In this document: positions 31,860 to 41,130 of the stretch, one piece after another
How positions within the stretch are numbered: position 1 is the stretch's first letter
Layout of the letters: every line of letters starts with the position of its first letter
NCBI RefSeq assembly: GCF_022513585.1
Contig: NZ_JAKWBF010000014.1
Coordinates: 62,001 to 126,000, forward strand
Source: Gordonia gummivorans
GTDB lineage: Bacteria > Actinomycetota > Actinomycetes > Mycobacteriales > Mycobacteriaceae
Length of the DNA stretch: 64,000 nt
Reading direction: 5' to 3'
Position numbers and translations under genes: made by a program
Notes under the pieces: generated by a model
What the model was told of the DNA's origin: nothing
The model's database searches: none
The model's input: the letters and a program-made list of their open reading frames with translations, nothing else

Positions 31860-32690
31860 TCAGACGACCGCCGCGGTCACCAGCAGGTACTCCCAGTCCA
31901 TTCGCCCGCCGTCGATGTGGCGATCCGCCAGGTCGGCGATCGCCGCGTCGAGTTCCGCGGCCCGCTCGGCGTCGTCCCCGATCGCCGTGAACGCGGTGAT
32001 GGTGGGTCCGTAGTTCGCCTTGAAGAAGTCGCGGAAGGCCGCTCCGTCGTCGAACCGGTCCACGGTGACAGCACCGACCTGCGCGTCGAGTCCGGTCACC
32101 GCGGTGCCGAACAACGAGCGCACGTGATCCTCGTCGCCCCACAGGACGCCGGGACGGGCGTGCGGCGGCGGTGGCGGAGCGTAGGGCTTCATCACCCCGA
32201 ACAGTTGACCGATGAAACCGGTTGGGGTCCAGTTGATCAGGCCGATCCGTCCGCCGGGCCGGACGACGCGCACGAGTTGGTCGGCACACTTGCGATGGTC
32301 GGGTGCGAACATGACGCCCACGCAGGACGTCGCGATGTCGAAGGTGTCGTCGTCGAACGGTAGATCCTCGGCATCGGCTGTGCGCCAGGTGATATCGAGA
32401 TCGCTGGCCGACTCGCCGGTCTGCAGCAGCTCCGGGGTGAGGTCGGTGGCGACCACGCGGGCTGCGGCTCGCGCCGCCGGTACCGCGACATTTCCATCGC
32501 CGGCCGCGACATCTACCAGGGTCTCACCCGGGTTGATCGTCAAGGCATCGACGAGGGTTCGGCCCAGCGGCGCGATGAGGTCGGCGACGGCAGGATAGTC
32601 CCCGGACGCCCACATCGCGCGATGCTTGGTCTTGATCGCGGCGTCGAGGTCGGGGGTGATGGTGCGGACAGTGGTCGTCGGGTGCGACAT
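31860..32690 (-). CDS. Class I SAM-dependent methyltransferase
   Basis: A 276-residue protein with the SAM-binding motif I LVDVAAGDGNVAVPAA near 55-70, acidic motif ATDLTPELLQ near 80, and motif III RVVRPGGRIGLINWTP near 140. The C-terminal half contains FKANYGPTITAF, as in a group of small-molecule methyltransferases. ATG 32690 begins the conserved part; a longer frame to 32741 would cover the intergenic operator. It is divergent from an HxlR-family regulator that very likely controls it. The substrate is unknown. Confidence 0.8.
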   Translation of the reverse strand: MSHPTTTVRTITPDLDAAIKTKHRAMWASGDYPAVADLIAPLGRTLVDALTINPGETLVDVAAGDGNVAVPAARAAARVVATDLTPELLQTGESASDLDITWRTADAEDLPFDDDTFDIATSCVGVMFAPDHRKCADQLVRVVRPGGRIGLINWTPTGFIGQLFGVMKPYAPPPPPHARPGVLWGDEDHVRSLFGTAVTGLDAQVGAVTVDRFDDGAAFRDFFKANYGPTITAFTAIGDDAERAAELDAAIADLADRHIDGGRMDWEYLLVTAAVV

Positions 32691-32780
32691 GGTGGTGATT
32701 CCTTGTGTTCGGATATCGGACCCATCCAGCGTCGCTCTCACGTGGCGGTCGTCTCCAGATCACGATCTGAACCACTCGTG

Positions 32781-32795
32781 GTACAGAATCTGTAC
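32781..32795. promoter_or_regulatory. Palindromic operator candidate for the HxlR/methyltransferase pair
   Basis: GTACAGA-A-TCTGTAC is a perfect 7-bp inverted repeat with a one-base centre, in the 160-bp gap between the divergent genes. Suitable for a dimeric winged-helix regulator. Confidence 0.65.
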
Positions 32796-32850
32796 TGGTC
32801 CCGAGCCGGGCGCGGGTGTGTACTTGAACGAAGCACACGGAGGTGGTCGC

Positions 32851-33525
32851 ATGACCTCGTATGGACAATTCTGCCCGGTCGCCAAGGCGATGGAACTTCT
32901 CGACGAGCGCTGGACGATCCTGGTGATTCGCGAACTCCTCTTGGGCAGTAAGCATTTCAATGAATTGCGACGCGGGGTGCCCAAGATGTCACCCGCGTTG
33001 CTGACCAAGCGCCTGCGCGGTCTGGAACGGGCGGGAGTGGTTCGACGCACGGTGGTCGGAGGCCGGTCGGTGTACACACTGACCGAGAAGGGTGACGAAC
33101 TCGCCGAGGTGGTCACCGCATTGAGCACCTGGGGAATCCGATGGATCGGGGAGCTGGGCGACGCCGACCTCGACCCGCACCTGCTGCTGTGGGACATGCA
33201 CCGCACCATCCCGATCGACCAGTGGCCACGACGACGCACCATGGTGCAGTTCCGGTTTCGCGATGTGATCGGCAAGGCCGGAACCTGGTGGCTGGTCGTC
33301 GACGACGGCCAGGCGCAGGTGTGCGACTTCGACCCCGGCTACGACGTCGACGTCGCGATCGACACCGACCTGCGCACCCTCACCGAGATCTGGCGGGGTG
33401 ACACAGACTGGCGAAATGCTCTGCGCGACAACAAGGTCGATGTGCTCGCCGCGCCTTCTGTTGCTCGACAAGTTCCGGGCTGGATCGGGCAGGGCAACTC
33501 GGCAGCCATTCCGCGGCCTGCGTGA
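32851..33525 (+). CDS. HxlR-family regulator with C-terminal SCP2-like domain
   Basis: A 224-residue regulator. The N-terminal HxlR domain reads FCPVAKAMELLDERWTILVI, then HFNELRRGVPKMSPALLTKR, with Cys8 in the usual redox position. Residues about 110-215 form a second domain, MVQFRFRDVIGKAGTWWLVV then VDVAIDTDLRTLTEIW, which resembles sterol-carrier/alkylsulfatase C-terminal folds that bind hydrophobic ligands. ATG 32851 has a good GGAGGTGG site. It is divergent from the methyltransferase, with a palindrome in the gap. It ends 12 bp from a convergent mycolyltransferase-like gene. Confidence 0.85.
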   Translation: MTSYGQFCPVAKAMELLDERWTILVIRELLLGSKHFNELRRGVPKMSPALLTKRLRGLERAGVVRRTVVGGRSVYTLTEKGDELAEVVTALSTWGIRWIGELGDADLDPHLLLWDMHRTIPIDQWPRRRTMVQFRFRDVIGKAGTWWLVVDDGQAQVCDFDPGYDVDVAIDTDLRTLTEIWRGDTDWRNALRDNKVDVLAAPSVARQVPGWIGQGNSAAIPRPA

Positions 33526-33537
33526 TCTGGTGGCGGT

Positions 33538-34536
33538 TCAGCGCAACCCGATCGAGCGCATCAGCATCGGCCACGAGGTGTTCAACTCGTCGCGCCAGTA
33601 GCCCCACTTGTGGGTGCCGGTGGTGCGCAGGTTGGTGGTGAACGGAATCGACAACTGCGACAACCGATTACTGATCTGGCCCGTGCAGAACCAGGTGCCG
33701 ATCTCTCCGATGATGCCGCGGAAGGTCTCGTCGACCGGGTCGGCGATCAGGTTGTTGTACTTGCCCGGGACGCCGTTGCCCGACGACATGTAGATCGTCT
33801 TGCCGCGGAGGTTGGCCGCGAGGAGGTAGGGGTCGTGCGCACGCCATTCGGGATCGCTGAACGGACCCCACATGTTCTCGACGTTCCCGCCTCCGCGACT
33901 CACGTCCCAGCGGGTGAGCATCTGGTTGGGCAGGCTGGAGATGTTGGCGCAGTCGCTGTAGCCGGCCACGCCCTGGTAGAGGGCCGGGTGTCGCGCGGTC
34001 AGAGTGAGGGCCGCGACACCGCCCATCGATGCCCCGGCGATCGCGTTGCGGCCATTGCCGCCGTACTCGGCGTCGATCAGCTTGGGCAGTTCGCGGGTGA
34101 GGAAGGTCTCGTACATGTACTTCTTGCCGATCGCCGGGTCGACGGCGCGCCAGTCGGTGTAGTAGCTGTGCGGGTCGCCGACCGGCGTGACCACGTTGAG
34201 CTTCTCGGCTGCCGCGAGCGACTGTAGGTTGGTCATCGCGTACCAACCCGACTCCTCGTCGTGCGCTTCGGCGCCGTCGAGCATGTACAGCGTCGGGCGC
34301 TCACCATCACCCGACGGTCGTTGCAGGTCGACGGTGATCTCGCGCCCCATGATCGGCGACCACACCTTGAGTCGCTCCCGACCCTTGACGGTGGACTTCG
34401 ACACGACGCGGACGACCGTCTTGTCCGGCTCGGCCTGCGCGCTCGACGTCCCGGTGACGAGCACGCCAGTGGCCATCACCGCCGCCACCAGGGCAGACAA
34501 CAGAACACGTCCGGACACGACCGACCTCCTGGCCAT
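33538..34536 (-). CDS. Secreted antigen 85-like esterase (mycolyltransferase family)
   Basis: A 332-residue exported alpha/beta hydrolase. The signal peptide covers about residues 1-36 (VLLSALVAAVMATGVLVTG, cleavage after AQA). Domain features are PTLYMLDGAEAHDEESGW near 80, nucleophile GASMGG near 168, NMWGPFSDPEWRAHDPYLLA near 225 and histidine GTHKWGYWRDEL near 312. The family transfers mycolic acids to trehalose or arabinogalactan. A second family member lies at 38789. Its acyl-transfer activity rather than simple esterase activity is inferred from the lineage. Confidence 0.87.
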   Translation of the reverse strand: MARRSVVSGRVLLSALVAAVMATGVLVTGTSSAQAEPDKTVVRVVSKSTVKGRERLKVWSPIMGREITVDLQRPSGDGERPTLYMLDGAEAHDEESGWYAMTNLQSLAAAEKLNVVTPVGDPHSYYTDWRAVDPAIGKKYMYETFLTRELPKLIDAEYGGNGRNAIAGASMGGVAALTLTARHPALYQGVAGYSDCANISSLPNQMLTRWDVSRGGGNVENMWGPFSDPEWRAHDPYLLAANLRGKTIYMSSGNGVPGKYNNLIADPVDETFRGIIGEIGTWFCTGQISNRLSQLSIPFTTNLRTTGTHKWGYWRDELNTSWPMLMRSIGLR

Positions 34537-34635
34537 ACGATCTCGTGACCCAGCGTCACGAACACCTGCATCATTATGTGACAGAAGCGGCTGATGTGAC
34601 TAATGGTGTGATCGTTCCGAAACCGGACGAATACG

Positions 34636-35688
34636 TCACAGCCAGTCGCGGCGTCGGAAACTGACGTAGAGCGCTCCGACGATCACCACGATGAGCACCG
34701 TGCTGGTGACGAACCCAAACGTGCGGGCGAAACCCGGGAACGGGACGTTCTGGCCGTAGAAGCCGGTGATCGCGGTCGGGACGGCGACGATCCCGGCCCA
34801 CGCCGTCAGCTTCTTCATCACGGTGTTGAGGCGGGCGTCGGCCAGCGAGAGGTTGGTCTCGAACACCGTCGTGATCATGTCGCGCAACGACTCGGTCCAT
34901 TCCGCGGCGCGCAGCGCGTGGTCGTAGAGGTCGGAGAAGTGCGGATCGAGTTCGGGTGGTGCTTGGTTCTCGAAGCGGCGGCGCTGAATTCCGGCGATGA
35001 CCTCGCGCATCGGCAGGACGACGCGTCGCAGCACCACGAGATCCTTGCGCAGATCGTAGGTACGACGCTGCAGCGAGCGGCCGGGCACCCTGTCGTCGAA
35101 GAGGAGCTGTTCGAGATCCTCGATGTCGTCGTCGAGTCGCTCGACCGCGTAAAAATGTCCGTCGACCACGACGTCGAGCAGGCCGTGCAGTAGTGCGCCG
35201 ACGCCGTAGCTTTCGCCGCCGATGTCCTTCCATCGCTGCACCACCTGGTCGATGTCGAAACCGGAGTTCCGCCGCACCGTGATGAGCGCGTTGTGTTTCA
35301 CGAAGATCGAGATGCGATGCAGATCGAACAGCGTCGCCCGCTGTAGCGGCTGCTGTTGCGGCAATGGCTGCTGGGTGGGTGGGGCGACATCTGAATCCGA
35401 CTGTCCGTCAACATCTTTGATGGTGATGGCGTACACCATCAAGAAGGTGTGGGCGGTATAGGTGACGGTCTTGACCCGCTCCACGGCCGCGGTGGTGTCC
35501 TCGACGGCGAACGGATCGAGGTCCAGTTCTGTTGCCAGGCGGATCAGTGTCTCGTGCGTCGGGCATTCGAGGTCGGCCCAAACGAGAGTGTCGGGTTCGT
35601 CGATGCAGTCGGAGATCTGGTCGAGCTGGAAGCCGTCGACGAACTGGCCGTCGCGCCAGATCTGTCCGCGGACATGTTCGTGGCCCAT
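34636..35688 (-). CDS. CorA-family divalent-metal/magnesium transporter
   Basis: A 350-residue protein. The large cytoplasmic N-terminal domain covers about 1-280, with TLVWADLECP near 30 and DPFAVEDTTAAVERVKTVTY near 60. The long stalk helix is followed by two C-terminal helices. The pore motif is YGQNVPFPGF where classical CorA has YGMN, a recognised variation of the family that may alter ion choice. The C-terminus ends in basic residues (SFRRRDWL). ATG 35688 is divergent from the acyltransferase gene at 35746. It forms a homopentameric channel in the family. Confidence 0.85.
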   Translation of the reverse strand: MGHEHVRGQIWRDGQFVDGFQLDQISDCIDEPDTLVWADLECPTHETLIRLATELDLDPFAVEDTTAAVERVKTVTYTAHTFLMVYAITIKDVDGQSDSDVAPPTQQPLPQQQPLQRATLFDLHRISIFVKHNALITVRRNSGFDIDQVVQRWKDIGGESYGVGALLHGLLDVVVDGHFYAVERLDDDIEDLEQLLFDDRVPGRSLQRRTYDLRKDLVVLRRVVLPMREVIAGIQRRRFENQAPPELDPHFSDLYDHALRAAEWTESLRDMITTVFETNLSLADARLNTVMKKLTAWAGIVAVPTAITGFYGQNVPFPGFARTFGFVTSTVLIVVIVGALYVSFRRRDWL

Positions 35689-35745
35689 CCGACGATTGTG
35701 CACCGCTCGTCGCGCACCGAACGGTCGTTGCGGCAGGATCGCAGC

Positions 35746-36879
35746 ATGACGGCCGGGCAGGGATCGCGCAGGATCGCGTCGCTGACCGGTATCCGGACCG
35801 TGGCGGCGCTGGCCGTCTGTCTCACGCATGCGGCGTTCTGGACCGGCAACTACACCGACGACTTCGCCGGCCGGATCTTCGCGCGGTTCGAGGTCGGCGT
35901 CGCGATCTTCTTCGTGCTGTCCGGATATCTGCTGTTCCGGCCATGGGTTCGCGCCGCGGCCGAAGCGTCGACGACGCCAGGGGTTCGACGCTACTTCCCC
36001 CACCGCGCGCGGCGCATCCTTCCCGCGTACTGGATCGTCGTGACCGCGGTGTACGTGCTCTACGCCGTTGCGCCGCCCGGTGGAGTCGAGTCGGCCACCG
36101 GCAACGGCTGGTCGGGCTATCTGCGGAACATGACGCTGACCCAGGTCTACGGGATCGGCCACCTGCACAGCGGGCTGACGCAGATGTGGAGTCTTGCTGC
36201 CGAGGTCGTCTTCTACCTGGTGCTGCCGCTCATCGGTTGGGTGCTGGTGGTGGCGCTGTCGCGCCGGCGGTGGCGACCCGATCTGCTGATCGTCGGTTTG
36301 GGCGGGGTGATGCTGATCAGTCCGATCTGGTCGGTGGTGGTCGCTGGCAGTGATGGCGTCGATCTCACCGCGCGGCTGTGGGCTCCGGCATTCATCGGTT
36401 GGTTCGCGGGCGGGATGCTGCTCGCGGTCTGCACCCGTCTGGTCCGACGCTGGCCGGCGTCGTGGTCGGTGGGCATCGCGATCGGGGCCTTTGTGCTGTC
36501 CGGATCTGCCATCGCGGGCGAGCCGACCATCACCCCGACCACCGCGTCGGCGACCATCGTCAAACACCTTCTCTATCTCGTCGTCGCCGTCGGGCTGATC
36601 GGCCCGCTGGTTTTCGCCGGGCGTGACCTGTGGACGAGGTTGTGCGGGAGCGCACCGATGGTGTGGTTCGGTGAGATCTCCTACGAGTTCTTCCTCGTCC
36701 ACGTGGTGGTGCTCGAGGTGATGATGGACGTCCTGAACTACGGCGTCTTCACCGGGTCGTGGCTGATCGCGTTCCTGGTCACGACGGCGGTGAGCACTCC
36801 GATCGCCTGGGGGCTGCACCGTGCCACCGCACCCCTGTGGCGTGCGCGGACGCCGGGGAGTGTCGTCGAGCCCGGGTAG
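35746..36879 (+). CDS. Acyltransferase 3 family membrane protein
   Basis: A 377-residue polytopic O-acyltransferase. The N-terminal pattern is SLTGIRTVAALAVCLTHAAF with the conserved histidine. It is followed by FEVGVAIFFVLSGYLLFRPW near 60-80 and the Arg-rich loop YFPHRARRILPAYW near 95-108. Ten membrane helices are predicted. Family members acylate surface sugars or lipids. In this cell-envelope neighbourhood, modification of arabinogalactan, trehalose lipids or other envelope glycans is plausible but unproven. It starts at ATG 35746, divergent from the CorA-like gene. Confidence 0.82.
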   Translation: MTAGQGSRRIASLTGIRTVAALAVCLTHAAFWTGNYTDDFAGRIFARFEVGVAIFFVLSGYLLFRPWVRAAAEASTTPGVRRYFPHRARRILPAYWIVVTAVYVLYAVAPPGGVESATGNGWSGYLRNMTLTQVYGIGHLHSGLTQMWSLAAEVVFYLVLPLIGWVLVVALSRRRWRPDLLIVGLGGVMLISPIWSVVVAGSDGVDLTARLWAPAFIGWFAGGMLLAVCTRLVRRWPASWSVGIAIGAFVLSGSAIAGEPTITPTTASATIVKHLLYLVVAVGLIGPLVFAGRDLWTRLCGSAPMVWFGEISYEFFLVHVVVLEVMMDVLNYGVFTGSWLIAFLVTTAVSTPIAWGLHRATAPLWRARTPGSVVEPG

Positions 36880-36909
36880 CATTGTCGGCAGAGAAGGCGG
36901 GAGAAATTC

Positions 36910-38175
36910 ATGGTCGACAACCGGTATCCGGGGCGGCGGTCGCGTGCGCGTTCGGCCAAGGAGATCCGCGCCTGGTGCGACGCGTCGCAGATGCCCGGCG
37001 ACCGGCCCGACCTCTCCGACGTCGCCGCACTGCTGATCGCGTCGGGTTTCCTCACGCCGGGCGGACGGGCGATCTTTGTCCGTCGGGTCTCGTTGGGACT
37101 GCCCGTGCCGACGCTGCCCGCAGGCTTCGGTGACCTCCGCCGACTCCAGCGCGGGATCACGCAGCTCGAGAATCAGCTGGTCAGCCCGGTTGTTCCCGGC
37201 GTGGTCGGCGCGGTGATGCGCAATCGCCTGAACGGCCTGGTGCGGCGTCGGGAGGATGCACACAAGGCGATCGTCACCGCCAAGGGCGTGTTCGCCGGTG
37301 GCACGCGAGCCATTCGCCGGGAGCGCCGCGAGAACGTCTACCTCGAGATCGATGAGCGGGAGCGCCTGTTCTCGGGCCTGCTGTGTACGCCCACTCCCAA
37401 CGTCAACGCGTCGAGTTACATGCGCCGGGCAGGTTCGGCGGCGATCGATCGGATCGCGGGTGTCGTCGGCGCTGTGGCCGCGAAGTCGGGCAGCCCGCAG
37501 GCCGAGACGTGGGCGGGTCAGATCCTCGGGGGCGGTCGGGAGCAGGCGGCACCGCAGGCACCGCGGGCGGCCGGATTCATCGACGGCTACGAGACGCTTC
37601 TCTACGTCGCCGGGCACTACTACGACCGCATCGTCCGCAATCCGGCCTGGCGCTCCGACCATTTCGAGGTGCAGCGCACCCAGGTGAACCTGCACGCCGA
37701 ACTCGCCGAGATCGCGGCCGACGTCATCGCATTGCGTGCGGTCCGCATCGACCTCGACCGCGCGAAGCGCAACGGCGGGTTCGACAAGTCCTTCGCCGAG
37801 CAGATCGACCGTCGGGAAACCGTATTGCGACCGGTCTGGACCGAACTCATCGACCGCGTGCAGGCCCTCGCCGAAGTCGCGTTCGTCGTCGAGTCGGCCG
37901 CCGTCGAACTGCGCATCCTCGCCGAGTACAACAAAGCACTCACCATCGACGACCGCATCGACGAACTGATCGCCAGGTCGGGGGATCGAGAGATATCCGT
38001 CGACAACTCCAAGCGCCTCACCGAACAGGTACGCAGTGGCGAGGAGCAACTGCGGATCTACCGAGATGTCTTGCAGGGCAACATCGCGCGAATTTCTCCC
38101 GCTGCCGCACGCGAGCTTCCGGCTCGGTATGAACCCGCGCCAGGGCGGTCCGGAACCGGGGATCGGAGAAGCTGA
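36910..38175 (+). CDS. Conserved actinobacterial protein of unknown function
   Basis: A 421-residue soluble protein, probably helical throughout, rich in Arg and Glu. Visible stretches are LQRGITQLENQLVSPVVPGV near 80, RRERRENVYLEIDERERLFS near 133 and long helices FVVESAAVELRILAEYNKAL and SKRLTEQVRSGEEQLRIYRD near the end. No signal, membrane helix or known catalytic motif is seen. The gene follows the acyltransferase gene by 30 bp on the same strand, so they may be co-transcribed. No family is recognised. A coiled, scaffold-like role would suit the composition but is only a guess. Confidence 0.7.
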   Translation: MVDNRYPGRRSRARSAKEIRAWCDASQMPGDRPDLSDVAALLIASGFLTPGGRAIFVRRVSLGLPVPTLPAGFGDLRRLQRGITQLENQLVSPVVPGVVGAVMRNRLNGLVRRREDAHKAIVTAKGVFAGGTRAIRRERRENVYLEIDERERLFSGLLCTPTPNVNASSYMRRAGSAAIDRIAGVVGAVAAKSGSPQAETWAGQILGGGREQAAPQAPRAAGFIDGYETLLYVAGHYYDRIVRNPAWRSDHFEVQRTQVNLHAELAEIAADVIALRAVRIDLDRAKRNGGFDKSFAEQIDRRETVLRPVWTELIDRVQALAEVAFVVESAAVELRILAEYNKALTIDDRIDELIARSGDREISVDNSKRLTEQVRSGEEQLRIYRDVLQGNIARISPAAARELPARYEPAPGRSGTGDRRS

Positions 38176-38179
38176 CGCG

Positions 38180-38614
38180 TCAGCGCGACCACGAACGCAG
38201 ATAGTCCTTTTCGGTCGGCGTGAGCCGACGCAGCGTGTGCGCCTCGATGTCGACGACCGCCATCTGGGTGCTCGCGACACATGCCGGACGGCTGTCGGGC
38301 TCGGCGTCGGCTCCCCGGATCTCGTAGCCGATGGTGAAGTCGACGGATCGAAAACCCTTGATCCACATGGCGATTCGCAGTGGCGAATCGGCGTGGCGCA
38401 GTTGACTCTGATAGCGGATCTCGACGTGGACGATCATCGCGCTCTGGATCAGCGGGGCGTACTCCTCGCCGGCACTGAGGAGCCACGCGATGCGCGCCTC
38501 TTCCATCAACGTGACCATGCGCGCGTGATTGATGTGGCCGAAGGCGTCCATGTCCGACCATCGGACGTCGACCTCTGCGACGAACGCGAAACCGCTGCTG
38601 TCTTGTGTCGCCAC
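38180..38614 (-). CDS. Acyl-CoA thioesterase, 4-hydroxybenzoyl-CoA thioesterase (hotdog) family
   Basis: A 144-residue single-hotdog protein of usual length. The active-site region is VRWSDMDAFGHINHARMVTL with the catalytic Asp near residue 23, followed by EEARIAWLLSAG. The rest, IQSAMIVHVEIRYQSQLRHA and FRSVDFTIGYEIRG, is standard for the YbgC/FcbC group. It hydrolyses acyl-CoA thioesters; chain length is not predictable. It is convergent with the unknown helical protein, only 4 bp apart, and starts at ATG 38614. Confidence 0.88.
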   Translation of the reverse strand: MATQDSSGFAFVAEVDVRWSDMDAFGHINHARMVTLMEEARIAWLLSAGEEYAPLIQSAMIVHVEIRYQSQLRHADSPLRIAMWIKGFRSVDFTIGYEIRGADAEPDSRPACVASTQMAVVDIEAHTLRRLTPTEKDYLRSWSR

Positions 38615-38788
38615 TGGTCTGGATGTCCTTTGTGTGATCGCAAACTCGATTGTGGGCCTTCTCGCGGTCGGCTATCCGCGGGTAGTCTGTCACCCTATAA
38701 GTGGTCTGTCCGCTGGGGGGCGCGCGGCCGCGTGTCGTGAGATCGGACCGACGGAGCACGTGTCTGAAACGGGGTAGGAGAAAACCGC

Positions 38789-39772
38789 ATGGCGAGGCGT
38801 TGGATCGCAGTCGTTGCCGGGGTCGTTGCTGCGCTGTTGACGGCACCTGTGGCCGCACATGCCGCGCCCACGCCGACGGCGCGGATCGCGAAGTCGGTGA
38901 AACTGAGTGCCCTGCGGACCGACATCTGGGTGTACTCGCCGGCGATGAAGCAGCGGGTGAAGCTTTCGGTGCTCACGCCGGCCGGAGCGTCGGGTCCCCG
39001 TCCGACCGTCTACATGCTTGATGGCGCAGGTGCCGAAGGCGACGTGAGCGACTGGATCACCAAGGGTCGTGCGGGCCGTTTCTTCGCCGACAAGAACGTC
39101 AACGTCGTTCTTCCGACCGGCGGCAAGGGGAGCTTCTACACCGACTGGCAGAAGAACGACCCCAAGCTCGGTAAGCCCATGTGGGAGACGTTCCTCGCCA
39201 AGGAACTCCCCGCGCTGGTCGACAAACGCTTCAACGGCACCGGCCGCAACGCGGTGATCGGCTTGTCGATGGGCGGTCAGGCTGCCTTCGCGCTCGCCAT
39301 TCGCCATCCGTCGCTGTACCGGGGTATCGCGTCGTTGTCGGGCTGCCCGCCGGTGTCGGGGCTCGCGAACGAAGCGTATGTCCGCACCACCGTCGGACGT
39401 GACGGCGGCGACGCCACCAACATGTGGGGGCCGTTCGGCTCGAAGGGTTGGCGTGCGCACGACCCGAGCCTGCACCTCGACGCCCTGCGCGGGAAGCAGA
39501 TCTTCATCTCGGCCGGTTCCGGGGCCGTCGGCCCGCTGGACCTGCAGCGCCGGGTGGAGCCCGACGAGGGGCCGCGTGAGGCCGTCACCGCGTCGTCGTC
39601 GGCCCTTGAGCTCGGCGCCTACCGCTGCTCGTTGGAGTTCGCACTCACGATGCGTGCCGCCGGCGTCAACTACACCGACGGATTCCGTCTGATCGGCACT
39701 CACACCTGGGCGTACTGGGAACAAGACCTCCCCGCCCTGTGGCCGGTCATCTCGCGCGGGCTCTACAGCTGA
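38789..39772 (+). CDS. Secreted antigen 85-like esterase (mycolyltransferase family), second copy
   Basis: A 327-residue exported hydrolase. The signal peptide is RRWIAVVAGVVAALLTAPVA with cleavage after AHA near residue 26. The nucleophile motif is GLSMGGQAAFALAIRHPSLY near 156, with GSFYTDWQKNDPKLGKPMWE earlier and GTHTWAYWEQDLPALWPV at the end carrying the histidine. It is homologous to the 332-residue protein at 33538. The pair flanks membrane and unknown genes and is probably an old duplication. A role in mycolate transfer is inferred from family and organism. ATG 38789 follows a GGAG site. Confidence 0.87.
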   Translation: MARRWIAVVAGVVAALLTAPVAAHAAPTPTARIAKSVKLSALRTDIWVYSPAMKQRVKLSVLTPAGASGPRPTVYMLDGAGAEGDVSDWITKGRAGRFFADKNVNVVLPTGGKGSFYTDWQKNDPKLGKPMWETFLAKELPALVDKRFNGTGRNAVIGLSMGGQAAFALAIRHPSLYRGIASLSGCPPVSGLANEAYVRTTVGRDGGDATNMWGPFGSKGWRAHDPSLHLDALRGKQIFISAGSGAVGPLDLQRRVEPDEGPREAVTASSSALELGAYRCSLEFALTMRAAGVNYTDGFRLIGTHTWAYWEQDLPALWPVISRGLYS

Positions 39773-39806
39773 CCCGGCCACCGCTCCCGGACCCCACCAC
39801 CGCTCC

Positions 39807-39850
39807 CTGAGGTGCGAGGAGCGCAAGCGACGAGCCTCGAAGGGCGCAGC
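39807..39850 (+). repeat. CTGAGGTG-type dispersed repeat
   Basis: Reads CTGAGGTGCGAGGAGCGCAA and ends CCTCGAAGGGC. It is preceded by ACCGCTCC, as at 8351. It lies between the esterase gene and the convergent pat gene. The remainder of this gap, up to 39931, holds further imperfect inverted segments and no gene. Confidence 0.78.
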
Positions 39851-39931
39851 GAGATGGCATTGTCATCGCACCACGGGCTCGCAGGCTCGCGTCTAGCCAG
39901 CGGTGGAACTCACAGCGTGAGGGGGCTGATC

Positions 39932-40999
39932 TCAGCCCCGCCGCCCGTCCCAGGATTCGGCGAACGCGAGGAACACGTCGTCCTCCTCCGGGTTGGTGAC
40001 CGTCACTCGAACGCCGTCACCGGCGAACGGGCGGACCACCACTCCTGCCTCGACGCATGCGGTCGCGAAGTCGATGGCTGCATCGCCGAGGTCGAGCCAG
40101 ACGAAGTTGGCCTGCGAGTCGGGTACGCGATAGCCCGCTTCGCGCAGACGCGCGGTCACTCGTTCGCGTTCGGCGACGACGCTGTCGGTGCGCGCCAACA
40201 ACTCGTCGGCCGCCGCGAGACTGGCGAGCGCTGCCTGTTGGGCCACGCTGTTCACCGAGAAGGGCACGTGCACCTTGCCGAGGGCGGTGATCACCTCGGG
40301 CGTCCCGACGGCATATCCGACGCGGAGCCCGGCCAGCCCGTATGCCTTCGAAAAGGTGCGCAGCACAACAAGATTCGGGAACTCCCGACGCAGGTCGAGG
40401 GCGTCGTAGTGTTGCGATTCCGGTAGCCGCATGTACTCGAAGTACGCCTCGTCGAGGGCGACGATGATGTCCGACGGCACGGTCTGCAGGAAGGTGCGCA
40501 AGTCGTCGGCTTCGACGACGGTGCCGGTCGGATTGTTCGGATTGCAGACGAAGATCAGCCGTGTGCGGTCGGTGATGGCGTCGGCCATCGCCTTCAGGTC
40601 GTAGACGCGGTCTCCGGTGAGCGGTACTTGCACCGGCGTCGCACCGGCCACCCGCGTCGCAAGCGGGTACGTCTCGAACGAGCGCCAGCCGAAGATCACC
40701 TCGTCGCCCGGCCCGCTGGTGATGAGAATCAGGTTCTGGCAGAGGATCACCGAGCCGCAGCCCACCTGGATCTCGTCCTCGGTCACACCGAGCTGCTTCG
40801 CCAGTGTCGCGGTGAGCTCGACCATCCCGTTGTCGGGGTAGCGATTGACCGACGCGGCCGCGGCGCCGATGGCGTCGAGCACGCTGGGGAGCGGGCCCTG
40901 GGTCACCTCGTTGCTGGCCAGCTTCACCGCGCCCGGAAACGTCTTGCCCGGCACGTAGACGGGGAGGTCGTCGAGGTCAGGGCGGATGCGCAGCGTCAC
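39932..40999 (-). CDS. pat: Aromatic amino acid / histidinol-phosphate aminotransferase (Pat, HisC2)
   Basis: A 355-residue fold-type I aminotransferase. It matches the mycobacterial Rv3772 class in length and sequence layout: VKLASNEVTQGPLPSVLDAI near 28, FVCNPNNPTGTVVEADDLRT near 160 and the PLP lysine in RTFSKAYGLAGLRVGYAVGT near 220. Such enzymes convert phenylpyruvate or 4-hydroxyphenylpyruvate to Phe or Tyr, in line with the nearby tyrA gene, and can act on imidazole-acetol phosphate. GTG 40999 (VTLRIRPDL) is the expected start; the frame is open further upstream without family similarity. Confidence 0.9.
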   Translation of the reverse strand: MTLRIRPDLDDLPVYVPGKTFPGAVKLASNEVTQGPLPSVLDAIGAAAASVNRYPDNGMVELTATLAKQLGVTEDEIQVGCGSVILCQNLILITSGPGDEVIFGWRSFETYPLATRVAGATPVQVPLTGDRVYDLKAMADAITDRTRLIFVCNPNNPTGTVVEADDLRTFLQTVPSDIIVALDEAYFEYMRLPESQHYDALDLRREFPNLVVLRTFSKAYGLAGLRVGYAVGTPEVITALGKVHVPFSVNSVAQQAALASLAAADELLARTDSVVAERERVTARLREAGYRVPDSQANFVWLDLGDAAIDFATACVEAGVVVRPFAGDGVRVTVTNPEEDDVFLAFAESWDGRRG

Positions 41000-41130
41000 C
41001 CGTCCAGGGTAGGGGTCGACGAGAACGACCCACAAAGCGGTGGGTATCGGAGTCCTCGCTCTACTGGTTTGCTTCCCGGTGCGCCGAGTGTGTAACCTTT
41101 CGCTTCGGCAAGTTCGAAAGGACTCCGCTG

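Noticed and set aside
34636..38280. A continuous minus-strand open frame of about 1200 codons across the CorA-like, acyltransferase and unknown-protein genes
   Set aside because: Only its last 350 codons (from ATG 35688) show family features. The rest is an Arg/Pro/Asp-rich antisense translation of two plausible plus-strand genes, a usual by-product of high GC.
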